A stretch of 64,000 nucleotides of DNA from Bactrocera neohumeralis (taxonomy: Eukaryota; Arthropoda; Insecta; Diptera; Tephritidae). Location of the stretch: assembly GCF_024586455.1 (NCBI RefSeq), contig NW_026089623.1, forward strand, positions 10,946,204 to 11,010,203, given 5' to 3'. How positions within the stretch are numbered: the first letter of the stretch is position 1; each line of letters opens with the position of its first letter. Shown in pieces: positions 21,663 through 32,219 of the stretch. The position numbers and the translations under genes are program-made. Below the pieces are notes generated by a model. That model had not been told where the DNA came from, did no database searches, and was given only the letters and a program-made list of their open reading frames with translations.

Positions 21663-21798
21663 GAAACACTTTTTCGACAAATTAGTTCTCGCTATATGCG
21701 TTATATGTAAGCTTTTTAACAGAATTTATAAGCAAGAATTGGTATATTTATTGCAACACGAACACTATTAAAAATGTATGCATAATTATATTTTTCAG

Positions 21799-21948
21799 GT
21801 TGATGTGGATGAATGTGAAGACATTGCCATGGAGTACAACATTTCTAGCATGCCAACTTTTGTATTTATGAAAGGAAGTCAACAGATATATTCCTTTGCA
21901 GGGGCAAATGCCGAAAAATTAGCTGATTATGTGGAGAAGAATGCATAA
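21799..21948 (+). CDS. Trx-2: Thioredoxin (Trx-2-like), terminal exon
   Basis: Acceptor TTTTTCAG, then 49 codons and TAA. Reads VDVDECEDIAMEYNISSMPT with the conserved cis-Pro (MPT) that packs against the active site, then FVFMKGSQQIYSFAGANAEKL and a basic end. Joined to the 12995-13141 exon in phase 0 it completes the C-terminal half of the thioredoxin fold with no stop or frameshift. Codons and splice phases are intact despite the 8.7-kb transposon-filled intron, so the gene is probably active. A polyadenylation signal follows 68 bases after the stop. Confidence 0.95.
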   Translation, partial: VDVDECEDIAMEYNISSMPTFVFMKGSQQIYSFAGANAEKLADYVEKNA

Positions 21949-22016
21949 ATTTAAATTCGAATTTATTGTATTTAATTTTTTGTTATGCTGTAAAGTTTCC
22001 AATTTTAATTTTGAAC

Positions 22017-22022
22017 AATAAA
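22017..22022 (+). terminator. Thioredoxin polyadenylation signal
   Basis: AATAAA 68 bases past the stop codon, followed by T-rich sequence. Position and context fit the 3' end of the mRNA. Confidence 0.75.
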
Positions 22023-23727
22023 AAATTGTAGTCTTTTGAGATCATAATCTAAAAAAAATTTTCATTTATTTATATTTATTATGCATATTAAGTTTTCAAT
22101 GTTATTATATGGCACACATTAAAGAAGCCCATTGTTACACCATGCACTTCTCATTCCTTGGCGCCTGGGATTATTAGAAAACTGTTAAACTAAGCGCCAT
22201 TAACTTTCAATCTCATCGGCAAAACCACAATTTCCTGCTACGGCCAAACATTCACAATTGAGGCGCAAAATTCGGCGATTACGTTAAACATTGGCACCCA
22301 ATTTTTTCAGAATGCCGCTGGAGCTTGTGGCCAATTAGACGTCGGATTTCAGCTTCTTAACCGATGTGTTTATACAGTTTTTTATATATGATTTCTTTAA
22401 CTCAGCGACATAATTTCTCGAACTAATCGAATCTCCAAACTTTTCCCGCAATAATTCAGTTGTTGCACGTTACGCATTCCAAACGGTGTTAGATCGCCGA
22501 AAAAAGCGCTTGGCTGAATAAAATTTGAGTCAATTCCGGTGTGCTGTGGGAATTGTGCACGTTCAGCATCGTGCTGTGTGTTGTCAAGATAACTTCTTCC
22601 AATTGCGGCCATAAAAAGTTGATTGCCATCGACAGTAATGGTGTCACACAGCTTCATTTTGAAAGAATTACAAACCGATGATTCGATCAGACCAAAAACC
22701 ATATCAAAATGTCAATTTAGGTTAATGTACTGGGTGTTCATGAATAAATTGTGGATTTTCTTCGCACCCAAATTGACAGTTTTGTTTATTTACCGCACCA
22801 CTCAGATGAAACATGAACGATTATTATACCATAAAATGGCAAAAGGACATGAAAAGTTGCATTAGAGAACGACTGTTTTCATAATAAAATTGAATTATTT
22901 GTAAACGTTGTTCTTGCGTATATCTTTCCATGATGAAATTGTAAACATTACTGAAAACAATGAAAAAAATTATACACACTTAGAAATCATATCATCCCAA
23001 CCGAATATTTTACTCATTTGCCATGGGAGCCCGTTCGTATACAAGTCTAGCAGAGGTTTCCGTACTAGTGCCGCGATCAAAGTTAAAAGGGTTAAACAGT
23101 TAGAGTTACCCTGGAGCCTGTCATGATTCGTTAATTTGGAATACGAGTCAATTAAGAACTTTAATGAAGCAGCAGTGTATTCGAGGCATAAGAAACTTTT
23201 GGCTGCTAGGTACATTTTTAATTAATGCCCCTATTGCGGTTTTCAACCCGACTTGGTCGAAGTGAATCCACACCTAATAAAAAAATCTACACTGAAATCT
23301 AGCAACAAGTGCCAAAGTTTAGTACAAAATCTGATTTTATCAATAAATTTGACACAGATTCAGACTGAAACAGGCCTGACATATGGTTGGTTGGTTGGGT
23401 TGGGCTTGGGAGGAACCCGAAGAGCAGCCACCTCCACGGGGTGGGTTCTGGGTGATCAATAGAGGTTAGCTGAGAGCTGCAACAATTTTCACCTTGCGCT
23501 GTGGCGCGCCGCATTTTCGCTCGTATCTCGGGAACGGTTCGTCCTACGGCCATGATCACATATACCATTTCGGTAGCAAATGACGTGACAAATAACTTTT
23601 GTTTTATACATTTTGCCATGAGATGCGCATTTCAGGCGCTAGGTAGACAATTTCACGATTTTAGGCGAATTTCCGAAATTTTAAGGCCGGAGTTGGGGTT
23701 GAAGATGCAATCCGATCTCAAAACAAA
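22023..23727. other. Intergenic, no supported gene
   Basis: About 1.7 kb. A short antisense trace of the jockey 5' block lies at about 22490-22560 (GGAATTGACTC.. in reverse). From about 23470 the sequence GCCGCATTTTCGCTCGTATCTCGGG looks like a moderately repeated interspersed sequence but has no ends I can define. Open frames at 22397-22702 and 22970-23215 (both minus) match nothing I know. Confidence 0.5.
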
Positions 23728-23956
23728 CAGGGGTGTTGTGGAATCTGATAGTTGTCGGAATCAGAATTGAAACCGATCAAAAAAAAATGAATTCAGATAT
23801 TATTGGTTTGATGTTCGAAACAGAATTTGTATCGGTTTTGGGTGTCATCGAACCCAATTTTATCGGTTTTGTTATCAGAAATAAAACAAGAAGATAATCG
23901 CCAACAGATTTGAATATTCAGTTTATATTTCTGTGTGTTGTTAGACGGTTGACAAA

Positions 23957-24978
23957 ATGTAAGTTAAGAAATTTATTTATTTTATTGTTACGAAGTAATT
24001 AACTTTATTTTTGTAGGGGAAAACATAAGAACAGAACGCAAAATACGATTATAATTGAATTTATGGAAAAAAAATCCTGATATCTTAAGAGGATTTACGA
24101 AACGTAATAAGCCGACGATAGATTCGTTATGGCAGGCATTAACTGAATCCCTTAATGCTGCAGGTCCTCCACACAAAGACGTAAAGGGGTGGAAAAAGGT
24201 AAGTAAATTTCAGTGAAAATTAAACTGCAATTAAATTAAACTTATTTCTATAGGTTATGACTGAGTGGAAAAGCGGAATCAAAAGAAAATTAGCTCACAA
24301 CAAAATTGAGAGTCGAGCAACAGGAGGTGGTCCATTTTCAAAATATCAGCTCACTCCAAACGAAGAAACCATTGTGCGTCTTTGTGGCATTTCGCAAACT
24401 ATAGAAGGCATATTAGGCGTTTCTCTTGGCACCCAACCCGTTAATGAGAATTTAAATATACCAATTGCAGGGGTGAATGTAGATTTGTCTTCCTCATCGC
24501 CAGAGGAACAAAATATAAACTTGAGTTATAATGCATCCAATAGACAAATAGATGCCGACGATATACCCTCCACGTCACAAAGGCAACACGAAATAAATGC
24601 TAGTGTACCTAGAAGGCAAAAATTAGAAAGTACAGCAGATCGCTTAAAAAGATTTTTGGATGAGGAAGATAAAAAAATGGAGATATATTGAAAATTTTTG
24701 ATCAAATAACAGAACTGCAATCTAAAAATGCTAGCAGCTTGAGGCGTATATACCAAGCAATAGAGAGTAATAATAAAACTGTTGGAAGAGCTATTACTGA
24801 ATTGAAAGATGAGTTTGTAAGTATAAGTACTCAATTGCTTAAAGCTATTGTGGAAAAAAATGAGATTAAAAAAGAACAACTAAATCTCGAAGTTCTCAAG
24901 TTTGAACACAAAAGACAATATAACGAAAAAAAAGATTACTTATTAAGTATATTATTTAATGAAAGATCCTGGTTGTGA
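23957..24978 (+). pseudogene. Harbinger Myb/SANT-like gene, element #1
   Basis: This is the accessory DNA-binding protein that animal Harbinger elements use to bring the transposase to the element ends and nucleus. The start codon is split by an intron: AT at 23957-23958, GTAAGTT donor, acceptor TTTTTGTAG, then G at 24017 giving MGKHKNRTQ. The second exon (24017-24198) encodes the trihelical domain with DILRGFTKRNKPTIDSLWQ and a KDVKGWKKV end. A second intron (24199-24253) leads to VMTEWKSGIKRKLAHN, an acidic/serine middle and a coiled C-terminus (LKRFLDEEDKKME; ITELQSKNASSLRRIY). One extra A in the run at 24065-24072 and a one-base shift at about 24688 break the frame. Confidence 0.8.
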
Positions 24979-25068
24979 AATATACTTAAAGTACCTGAAT
25001 TTATAAGGCTGATTTTAGTTTAGTCATTAAGACTGTTATTTTTAAAATTAAGAAATAAATCCATTGAG

Positions 25069-26063
25069 TTACAAAGTATTTGCTATTTCGTCTCTTATTC
25101 TTCGGCCTTCGCTCTGCATTGAACCATTATCAGAGTGGAAAAAATTGTCATCGTCAGTCTCATTTGCAAGAATTACTACTTCCTGAGTTAAACTGTGGAT
25201 CTCTATAAGGTGTTAACAAAAATGGTTCAATTCCGTAGCCGCAATCGCCCAGCAACCTCAATGAACGCTGCCCACTCATACTGTGTACGGAAATATTGTT
25301 TAGCGTGAGTCATACCCCAGATGAATGCATCATGACTTGAACCGGGATACCGCGCATCAACTGCACGTATTTGCATATCGTTGTCACAAATCTTTTGAAA
25401 AAATAAATACATATACATGTACAAGTAGGTTTACAAATATGTTTGAATATTAATTTATTGTTTATACTTACTTTCATCGCATTTATGCTAAAATATCCCT
25501 TTCTGTTAAAATATAAATGCTCATTATCAGGTGGTTTTATTATTTTTATATGTGTTCCATCTATACAACCGACTATTCCGGGTATTTTGAACTTTCCAAA
25601 AAAGTGATTTCTTGAAATCAATTTTTCGCTTTCATCCATAGAAAGTTTTACCCACTGACCGCAAATGTAATTCTCTAAGACGCACATCACTTTTGTTAAA
25701 ATCTGCGACACCGTGCTTCTTGCCAAACTGATACAAGAATCACGGCCTACTCCCCGTTGGTAAGCCCGTTCTGCTAAAAAACGCAGTGTTGCTGCCAATT
25801 GAATTATCGGTGGAATAGTGGGCTGCAAATGTGGTTCTATTATATTTAACACCATAATAAATGCGTCTTTATTCAGCCGATAATGTGATATGAATCTATA
25901 AAGTAAGCGCGTAAAGTAACACACAAGTAAATACAAGATAAATTCTACTTACGATTCTCCTGGAGCATCAAGTGGGTTACTAAGATCCCTTAATATTTTA
26001 CGTTTAATTCTTTCATTTCTTTCTTCCTCTAATAAAAGGAAAGCTAATATTGCCGAACTCATT
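25069..26063 (-). pseudogene. Harbinger transposase (HARBI1/DDE_4 type), element #1
   Basis: Exon 1 (about 25953-26063) opens MSSAILAF and has a one-base frameshift. Exon 2 (25472-25895) is open: RLNKDAFIMVLNIIEP, RGVGRDSCISLARSTVSQIL (helix-turn-helix) and GCIDGTHIKII with the first catalytic Asp. Exon 3 starts at 25391 (ICDNDMQIRAVDARYPGSSH) and includes the second Asp in SSHDAF. After a frameshift at about 25270 and the TPYRDP motif the frame jumps to the extreme C-terminus (RRIRDEIANTL). The segment with the third catalytic residue (Glu) is therefore deleted. The element cannot make an active transposase itself. Confidence 0.85.
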
Positions 26064-26334
26064 TCAAATTTTATTCAAATTGCATTCACAATATTTGTCA
26101 CATAAGTAAACAGCTGATTCGAATATTGGTTTTGCATATGTTCGAAAAGACGAAAATCCAATCAGATTCTGTGACACCATTTTAAATCAGAATTGGTTTG
26201 CAATTCTGACAGCTAAGCAATTCTGTTTTGGATTTCACAACACCCCTGAAAAAGTTGCATTGGAATCAGGAAGTACTAAGGCAACTTTTCCGCACTATTA
26301 GAAATTCCGAATCGAAAAAAGTTCGGAATCGACC

Positions 26335-26533
26335 CACCCTAACGAAGAGGTCGCACTAATATCGGTCGGCGTTCTTTTTGCCATCAACGCATGGCAGCCC
26401 AAGACACATGAACGACTACTCCCAGGTGCGATGACATACATGTGGAATTATGGAACGCGGTCAATCAGCAAGCGATCGTCACGATGTCACAGCACGACTT
26501 TTCAAACAACAGCAGCGATGTTTGATGGACTTT
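26335..26533 (+). pseudogene. Helitron H-1, 5' segment before Harbinger #2
   Basis: Translates in pieces as EEVALISVGVLFAINAWQPK and related strings, matching the opposite-strand Helitron H-2 at 41990-42120 almost base for base. The Helitron coding sequence continues after the Harbinger at 29139. Confidence 0.75.
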
Positions 26534-26676
26534 GGGGATGTTCGAGCAAGCAAATAACTGCGGCAATATTGCAACCCTGATGTTTTTTTGCAGATACTCA
26601 GCTGATACTTAATCAAATATTTTGCAAATATTTTGCGCGGCGTGCAGGTAGAAGTGGAATTTAATAAGTCTCAAAA

Positions 26677-27951
26677 ATGAATTTTTTAATAAATTTAACA
26701 GTGGATAACATGGTGGAATGCGAGTGCAGTTTGCTTCTTAAATATAAAAAAGCAAGAAAACAAAGCTTTTTACGTAAAAAAAAGTGGCTTATGACCGAAA
26801 TTTTAAAGAAGAGGGCGATAGTAAAATCGCAAAACTTCTTTAAAACAATTCAAATTTATCCTCCGGATATATATTTATCGCATTTTCGGATGTCTCGTGA
26901 AACATTTGCTGTAAGTTTTCTGATTTAAGTAATCGCCTAAATAAACACATACATAAATACTTCGTAGGAATTAAAGAGCGGCTTGGAACCTTTTTGGTTA
27001 TCGTCACGCGGGGAATATTCAATGGATCAGGCTTTGCATATTACCTTGTGGAAGCTGAGTAATAGTAGAGTTACTTATCGTGAACTATCAGATAAGTTTG
27101 ATGTTTCAAAAGGGACTGCCCACAAAATTTTTCTTAAAACGATTAATGCAATTTGCAAGTTAAAAAATGAAATATGTTGGCCATCAATTTCCCAGCAGCA
27201 AACAGTAATGGAGCGTTTCCAAGCGAGCCGGCCGAATGCATTTCCTTTCGTAGTTGGCTGTTTGGATGGGACACATTTTAAAATAAACACACCGAAGAAG
27301 GATGCAATTAGCTACTATGACCGAAAGGGGAACTATTCCATTATTATGCAGGTACGTACATATGGTGATGGTTAAGCTAGAACTATTTTAAAAACAGAAA
27401 ACATTTGCAATGTTTAGGGCATATGCGACAGCACATTTCGTTTCTTGGATGTTTTCATCGGATACCCAGGGAGCTGCCATGACGCCAACGTATGGAAAAA
27501 TAGTCCGATATACAAAGGAATTACGTCTGGAGAGATACAACTTGCAAAAGATGCTATAATTTTAGCTGACTCAGCTTATCCTCTTACGAAATATTTGATC
27601 GCGCCTTATAGAGATAATGGACATCTGTTGAGAGAGGAGAAACAATTTAATTATTATTTAAGTTCAACTCGAGTATTCATAGAACAAGCTTTTGGGATTT
27701 TGAGGGGAAAGTTCAAAATTTTAAATCATATTGATATTCAAAATATGGAAGATGTATCAAAAGTAGTATTAGCTTGTGTAATTCTGCATAATTTAATAAT
27801 GCGGAACAATTTTAATGATCCTGAAGTCAATTATCTATTGGAAAATTTGGAAACACATAATGAAAACGATGCTGAAACGCCTGACAACATAAATGATACT
27901 AACGAAGGTATTATCAGAAGAAATAATTTAAAAATGTTGTTTGTTTCTTAA
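26677..27951 (+). CDS. Harbinger transposase (HARBI1-like), element #2, intact frame
   Basis: DDE nuclease that excises and inserts the element. Three phase-0 exons: 26677-26910 (ATG start, ends at GTAAGT), 26968-27351 (acceptor TTCGTAG, donor GTACGT) and 27418-27951 (acceptor TGTTTAG, stop TAA); total 383 residues, normal for the family. The N-terminus is basic (KKARKQSFLRKKKWLM). A helix-turn-helix TYRELSDKFDVSKGTAHKIF lies near residues 115-133. Catalytic residues by position: Asp178 in GCLDGTH, Asp228 in PGSCHDANV and Glu295 in FIEQAFGIL. No stop, frameshift or missing catalytic residue was seen. Exon borders are by eye; the splice signals are strong and phases agree. Confidence 0.9.
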
Positions 27952-28083
27952 ATTATATATTTTTTAATAAAAATGTTAGTAAATAAATACATGTACATGT
28001 GATATTTTATTTCATTCAGGTCACAACAGTAATAAAAAATTATAAAAAGAGATCAAGTTTACATTTTTCAAATTTTTTTTTTT

Positions 28084-29060
28084 TTACTTTTCGGTTAACT
28101 TTTCTAAAGTTTCCCGCAACTTCATCATTACGTTTATTTTTTCTTTTTCAAAATTCAATTTTTCTTTTTCGAATTGTAGCACTTCTTCATGACGTGTTTG
28201 TTCTTTTAGAGCCTCATTCTTTAAAAATTCCAATGCTTCGTTGGCGGCAGTCTTTGGACGCTTTCGTCGTTCGTTTACGAGTTGACTTTCGGAAGAGTAG
28301 TCAGTATTATCGTCTCCACTCCCTTCACACACTTCAGCGCTATCCATTAAGGAGCCTTGAAGGTTTTTGGCTGGCGGTTGAATGGAATGCCGCCTACCGT
28401 ACACATCGTCGAACTCTTCAAAAAACTCCCAGCTTGTTGCCTCTCTCCCAGTCTGCTCATTTCGCCTCTTTATACGTTTGTATGTCGCAAATAAATTCAA
28501 AAACTTTCTTTGCATTAGGTCCTTCGATTTTGGAACATCCGCATTAACCATACTCATTTTGTTGACCACTTTTGCCCATAAAACTGACTTTTTACGTTTC
28601 CCCGCAGAAAATTCGTGCTCCATTTCGAGCCGGCTTCTCACTAGGAGCTTGGTGAAATTGTGGCTTAGCTTCTCGGGCTGGAATTGATATTTAATATAAA
28701 AAATAGTATAATATTATTCATTAGTATACATAATTAATAATAATAATTAATTATTAACAAAAATAAAGAGCGATTTCGCTTACCTCATATCTTCCATGAT
28801 GAATTTCGCTGATGTCGATTTGTCGAGTTGTTGCTTGGTGAAATTGCGACTTAGCTCCGGGCTGGAATTGATATTTAAAATAAAAAATAGTATAATATTA
28901 TTCATTAGTATACATAATTAATAATAATAATTAATTATTAACAAAAATAAAGAGCGATTTCACTTACCTCATATTTTTCATCATGAATTTCGCTGATGCC
29001 GATTTTGTCACTTTTGCGCGCAAGAAATGTCAAAATTTGAGTTGCTCGAACGCTTGACAT
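28084..29060 (-). CDS. Harbinger Myb/SANT-like protein, element #2, with a duplicated exon
   Basis: Partner DNA-binding protein of the transposase at 26677, transcribed toward it. Three phase-0 exons: 28968-29060 (MSSVRATQILTFLARK..SEIHDEKYE), 28784-28861 (PGAKSQFHQ..SEIHHGRYE) and 28084-28677 (PEKLSHNFTKLL.. to stop). Total 254 residues. The last exon has the SANT-like domain: RLEMEHEFSAGKRKKSVLW, DLMQRKFLNLFATYKRIKRR. An acidic middle and a long charged coiled coil (FEKEKLNFEKEKINVMM) close it. Exon 2 and its flanking introns are a tandem copy of the exon 1/intron 1 region (see 28648-29005). The start is the first ATG in frame upstream of the donor; other exon combinations are possible. Confidence 0.82.
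28648..29005 (-). repeat. Tandem duplication of about 185 bp creating an extra exon
   Basis: Two copies (28648-28830 and 28838-29005) of the same block: CTTGGTGAAATTG, an intron of about 105 bases almost identical in both, then CTTACCTCATAT..TCAT and GAATTTCGCTGATG. Each copy carries both an acceptor and a donor on the minus strand, so the inner copy forms a complete 78-nt exon. Confidence 0.85.
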
Positions 29061-29138
29061 TTGCAAAAGTTGCCACATTTTTGCATCGAACGTGATGCTT
29101 TGCAATATTGCCGCAGTGATTGAGACTCGAACATCCCC

Positions 29139-30925
29139 TTTATCTTAAAGCAACATATGGTACATATATATGGTGCTGTTAGATGCTGGATGTATTCTGT
29201 TGAGTAGCAAACAAAAAGTTAGCCGCACGCACACATTCTTCTTTGGATGGTGAATGGTGGTTACACCAGATCAAACTGATGAACTCATTTCTGCGGAAAT
29301 TCCGAATGCAGAGAAAGATACAGTATTACTCGTATACCAAGTGGTGAAAACCAATATGGTTCATGGACCTTGCGGGCACCACAATCCCACTATCCAAGTG
29401 CTTTTCGTTCGGAAACTCAAACTAGAAATGATTGATATCCACTGTATAGGCGTCGCTCACCAGACGACAATGGCAGAACATTCAGCATTCAATTTATAAG
29501 AATGAATATTGAAGTTGACAACACATGGATTGTATTATATACGCAATTATTGTGTAATTCACATTCAAAACTGATATCAATGTTGAGTATTGCAGTTTGG
29601 TGTACTCGATAAAATACGTTTGTAATTACGTCACCAAAGGAAGCAACATGGTGGTTATTGGTCTTGAACGATACGGTCGATATGTGAACTGCAATAAAGC
29701 ACTTTGTAGGATATTTACTTTTGCAATTCATGAACGTTTTCCGACTGTTGTGCGTCTCGCAGTTAATTTGGAGAGTGTATTTCAACCTAGTGAAAACAGT
29801 ACAGCCAGTGGAAACACCGCCAGCAACAAATATAACATTAACGAGTTTTTTCTAAACTTTCGTCAGTGATCCGTTTGCGAGAACATTGTTCTATTCGGAA
29901 ATACCTTGATATTATACCTGGAATGCATCGTTAAAGAAATAGTTGTGCAGAAAGCAAGGCCAACCAGTAGATTGACATCCAGTTGTGTTATCAACTAATG
30001 CATTAGGACGAATTTACACAATCCACCCGAAAAACGACGATTGTTACTACCTTCGGTTGCTATTGATTAATGTACGCGGTTCAACTTTATTTGAGTCATT
30101 GGATACTGTGAATGGTACGGTGTGTGCAAATTTTGGAGAAGTAAGACAGCAATTACAATTGCTGGAACATTTTAATCACTGGAATAAAAATGAAGTTCGC
30201 ACACTTTGCGACAAATCAGCCTTCAAATCTGCGTCAATTATGGGATACGAACAAAAATGACATTGCCGAAGACATTTTACATCGTCTTCGCTAAAAATTG
30301 GAAATGGGTCAATTCCGGTGATTCGATATAAATTCCATCTGTCATCATCATCACGAATGTTCGGACATTGGCCAAATTATTGTAACTACGATTCCTTAAG
30401 TGCACGGGCAATGTTGGCTGCCAAAATACCGATGTTGTTGACTTAAACTGGAAAATTCAAAGTCAAATTCCGAGAGACTTGCGCTCATACAATTCGATCG
30501 ATCGTCTTGACAATGAAGACGACGCCGTGAATTAACCAGTGGAATTTCTAAATTCTTTGGAGAGCCTTGGTATCCCACCGCATCATTTGCGTCTCAAAGT
30601 TGGATCTGCCGTTATTATGTTCCGCAATCTGCGCTATCAAATACAAGGGGGCAGAATGCTTGATTCTACGAATTCCTTTGAGTTCAAACGATTTGCCATT
30701 TCAATTCAAACATATTCCGTTTCGAGTGAAAATTGCATTCGAGATAACAGGACACAAGGATAGTCGCATAGTGTGTGGCATAAATTTGGAAATGCTATGT
30801 TTTTCACACGGTTAGATATACGTGGCGTACTCACAAGTTGGAAAACCATCTTTTCTGTACATCGGAACAAAAACCAAAAAATGTTGTCAAAACACATAAT
30901 TTCACGCAGGACAACGGCTGCGGGG
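29139..30925 (+). pseudogene. Helitron H-1, Rep-helicase polyprotein, decayed
   Basis: Helitron rolling-circle transposase pieces in changing frames: TPDQTDELISAEIPN and VVKTNMVHGPCG (29254-29390); NALGRIYTIHPKNDDCYYLR and LDTVNGTVCANFGE (29985-30140) of the spacer/helicase part; NSLESLGIPPHHLRLKVGSA (30545-30605) and IAFEITGHKDSRIV (30735-30775) of the 3' helicase. The conserved 3' block TTTCACGCAGGACAACGGCTGC ends near 30925 but lacks the CTAG terminus seen in H-2. No intact frame remains; Harbinger #2 also interrupts it. Confidence 0.82.
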
Positions 30926-31528
30926 CAAAGAGCACTTCAATGAAACGGATAATTTGCGGACACGTATAACGCTTCGATTCAGTATTTACTTTGGATTCAC
31001 TTTCATTTACTTAGAGCAGTTCAACCAAATAATACTTAATTTTTGTAATCGAAATGAATTCATTACTGTTGTGAAAAGAAATATAATTTTTTCTTTTCAA
31101 ATATAAAACAAAAATTTTTTTTTTTATCTTTTAATCACCAAACGAAATGTTACATAAAACGAAACAATTTGGTGGCGAAACGGAGATCACCGGGTTTTCT
31201 AGTATAGTATATATATATTTTTTTTTTAATGTGTTTGTCCAGACATTTATTTTCAGTATTTGTCACTTTAATTACTTGCACTCGACCGAAACCGGAAGAA
31301 CTGGAAAGTGCACAGGAAATTGCTCTTGAGTTAGAAATTAAATTAATACGCTAAGTATTACTTTTTTCGAAAATTAAGTACACTGTTACAGCCGCGCACT
31401 GAGTCCCTGCTCGGGCGCTATGAAAAAATCTTAAACATTTTTAAGATTGGAGTTAAAAACGTTGGACTCACTGAGATGCGCAACTAAAAGCTAATTGCCT
31501 GTGCCTTGGTCGAATTTAAGAATACCGA
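30926..31528. other. No gene seen
   Basis: About 600 bases of AT-rich sequence with a T-run. A phrase near 31165-31205 (GGCGAAACGGAGATCACC then TTTTCTAG) has the look of a Helitron 3' end but no clear hairpin. Confidence 0.4.
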
Positions 31529-31838
31529 TTAATAAATACAGTTTAAAAAAACTAAAAAACACGCTTTTAAAACATATCAAACTGAAAAGTGAAAAATAAT
31601 TTGTATAAACTAACAATATTAATGAAGGAAAAAATCCTGCATTATTGTGAGAAAAGCGTGGAATGCTCGATATATGAAAAATATGTATGTCACCAAGCAC
31701 TCCACGCTTTTCTCACAATAATGCAGGAATTTTTCCTTCATTATTATTGTTAGTTTATACAAAGAATTATTTTTCACTTTTTAGTTTGATATGTTTTAAA
31801 AGCGTGTTTTTTAGTTTTTTTTAAACTATATTTATTTT
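31529..31838. repeat. Long near-perfect inverted repeat (hairpin of about 139-bp arms)
   Basis: Left arm 31529-31667 and right arm 31696-31838 are reverse complements with only scattered mismatches, separated by a 28-base loop. The arms include CACGCTTTTAAAACATATC and GAGAAAAGCGTGGA. No ORF. It could be a foldback transposon or a source of long double-stranded RNA. No flanking duplication was certain. Confidence 0.85.
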
Positions 31839-32219
31839 TAATTTTTTAGTTTGATGGGAGAAACCCCAAATTTGTTAAAATATGAACTATGACATGTAGT
31901 ATGGGTTAAGTAAATCGATAATTAGGCAGCATTCAATATCTACTCGTAACCTTCTATTGACTAATTGTTATATTGGGCCTAATCATTGAATCCGTTTCGA
32001 TCGAAATATGGTTCGATATGATCGAAAAAATTTGCGTTGAAATCATTGAAACCGTATCGAAAATAAAATTTTCGATCGAAGTGAACTCACTTACCGACTT
32101 GATAAAATGCTTTCCGTGGCACATAGATGTCGCTAATTTCGAAATCATTGATACCGCAATATCGAAAATTTGTGTCGAAATCAATCCGTTGGTGAGTGCG
32201 TTGCGGAATTCTTACAAAA

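Larger units (their letters stand above)
13142..21798 (+). other. Thioredoxin intron, 8.66 kb, filled with transposon debris
   Basis: GTATGT..TTTTTCAG intron joining phase-0 exons. From left to right it holds AT-rich sequence (13142-13585), a jockey remnant (minus), an RTE 3' end (minus), jockey copy J3 (plus), a long RTE piece (minus), a jockey tail (plus) and a mariner. None supplies an obvious competing splice site that I can judge by eye. Confidence 0.85.
23728..26248. mobile_element. PIF/Harbinger element #1 (family A)
   Basis: Terminal inverted repeats CAGGGGTGTTGTGGAATC (left) and CAGGGGTGTTGTGAAATC (right, reversed). AAA on both sides is a possible 3-bp duplication. Two genes converge: a Myb-like protein (plus) and a HARBI1-type transposase (minus). 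Both carry frameshifts. The same ends bound the larger element at 37180-44511. Confidence 0.88.
26534..29138. mobile_element. PIF/Harbinger element #2 (family B), structurally intact
   Basis: 2605 bp. Ends GGGGATGTTCGAG..ACTGCGGCAATATTGCAA form about 40 bp of inverted repeat with a short mismatched centre. A 3-bp duplication TTT flanks both sides (26531-26533, 29139-29141). Joining the flanks restores the Helitron sequence GGACTTTATCTTAAAGC, also present in H-2. Both genes read through without frameshift once introns are removed. Confidence 0.93.

Noticed and set aside
22970..23215. 81-codon minus-strand ORF possibly encoding a small host protein
   Set aside because: No motif, no splice context and no matching repeat; open length expected by chance in this composition.
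26311..26334. 5' terminus (TC) of Helitron H-1
   Set aside because: I looked for a TC start after the Harbinger #1 end but the codons fade into unrelated sequence; no terminus could be fixed.
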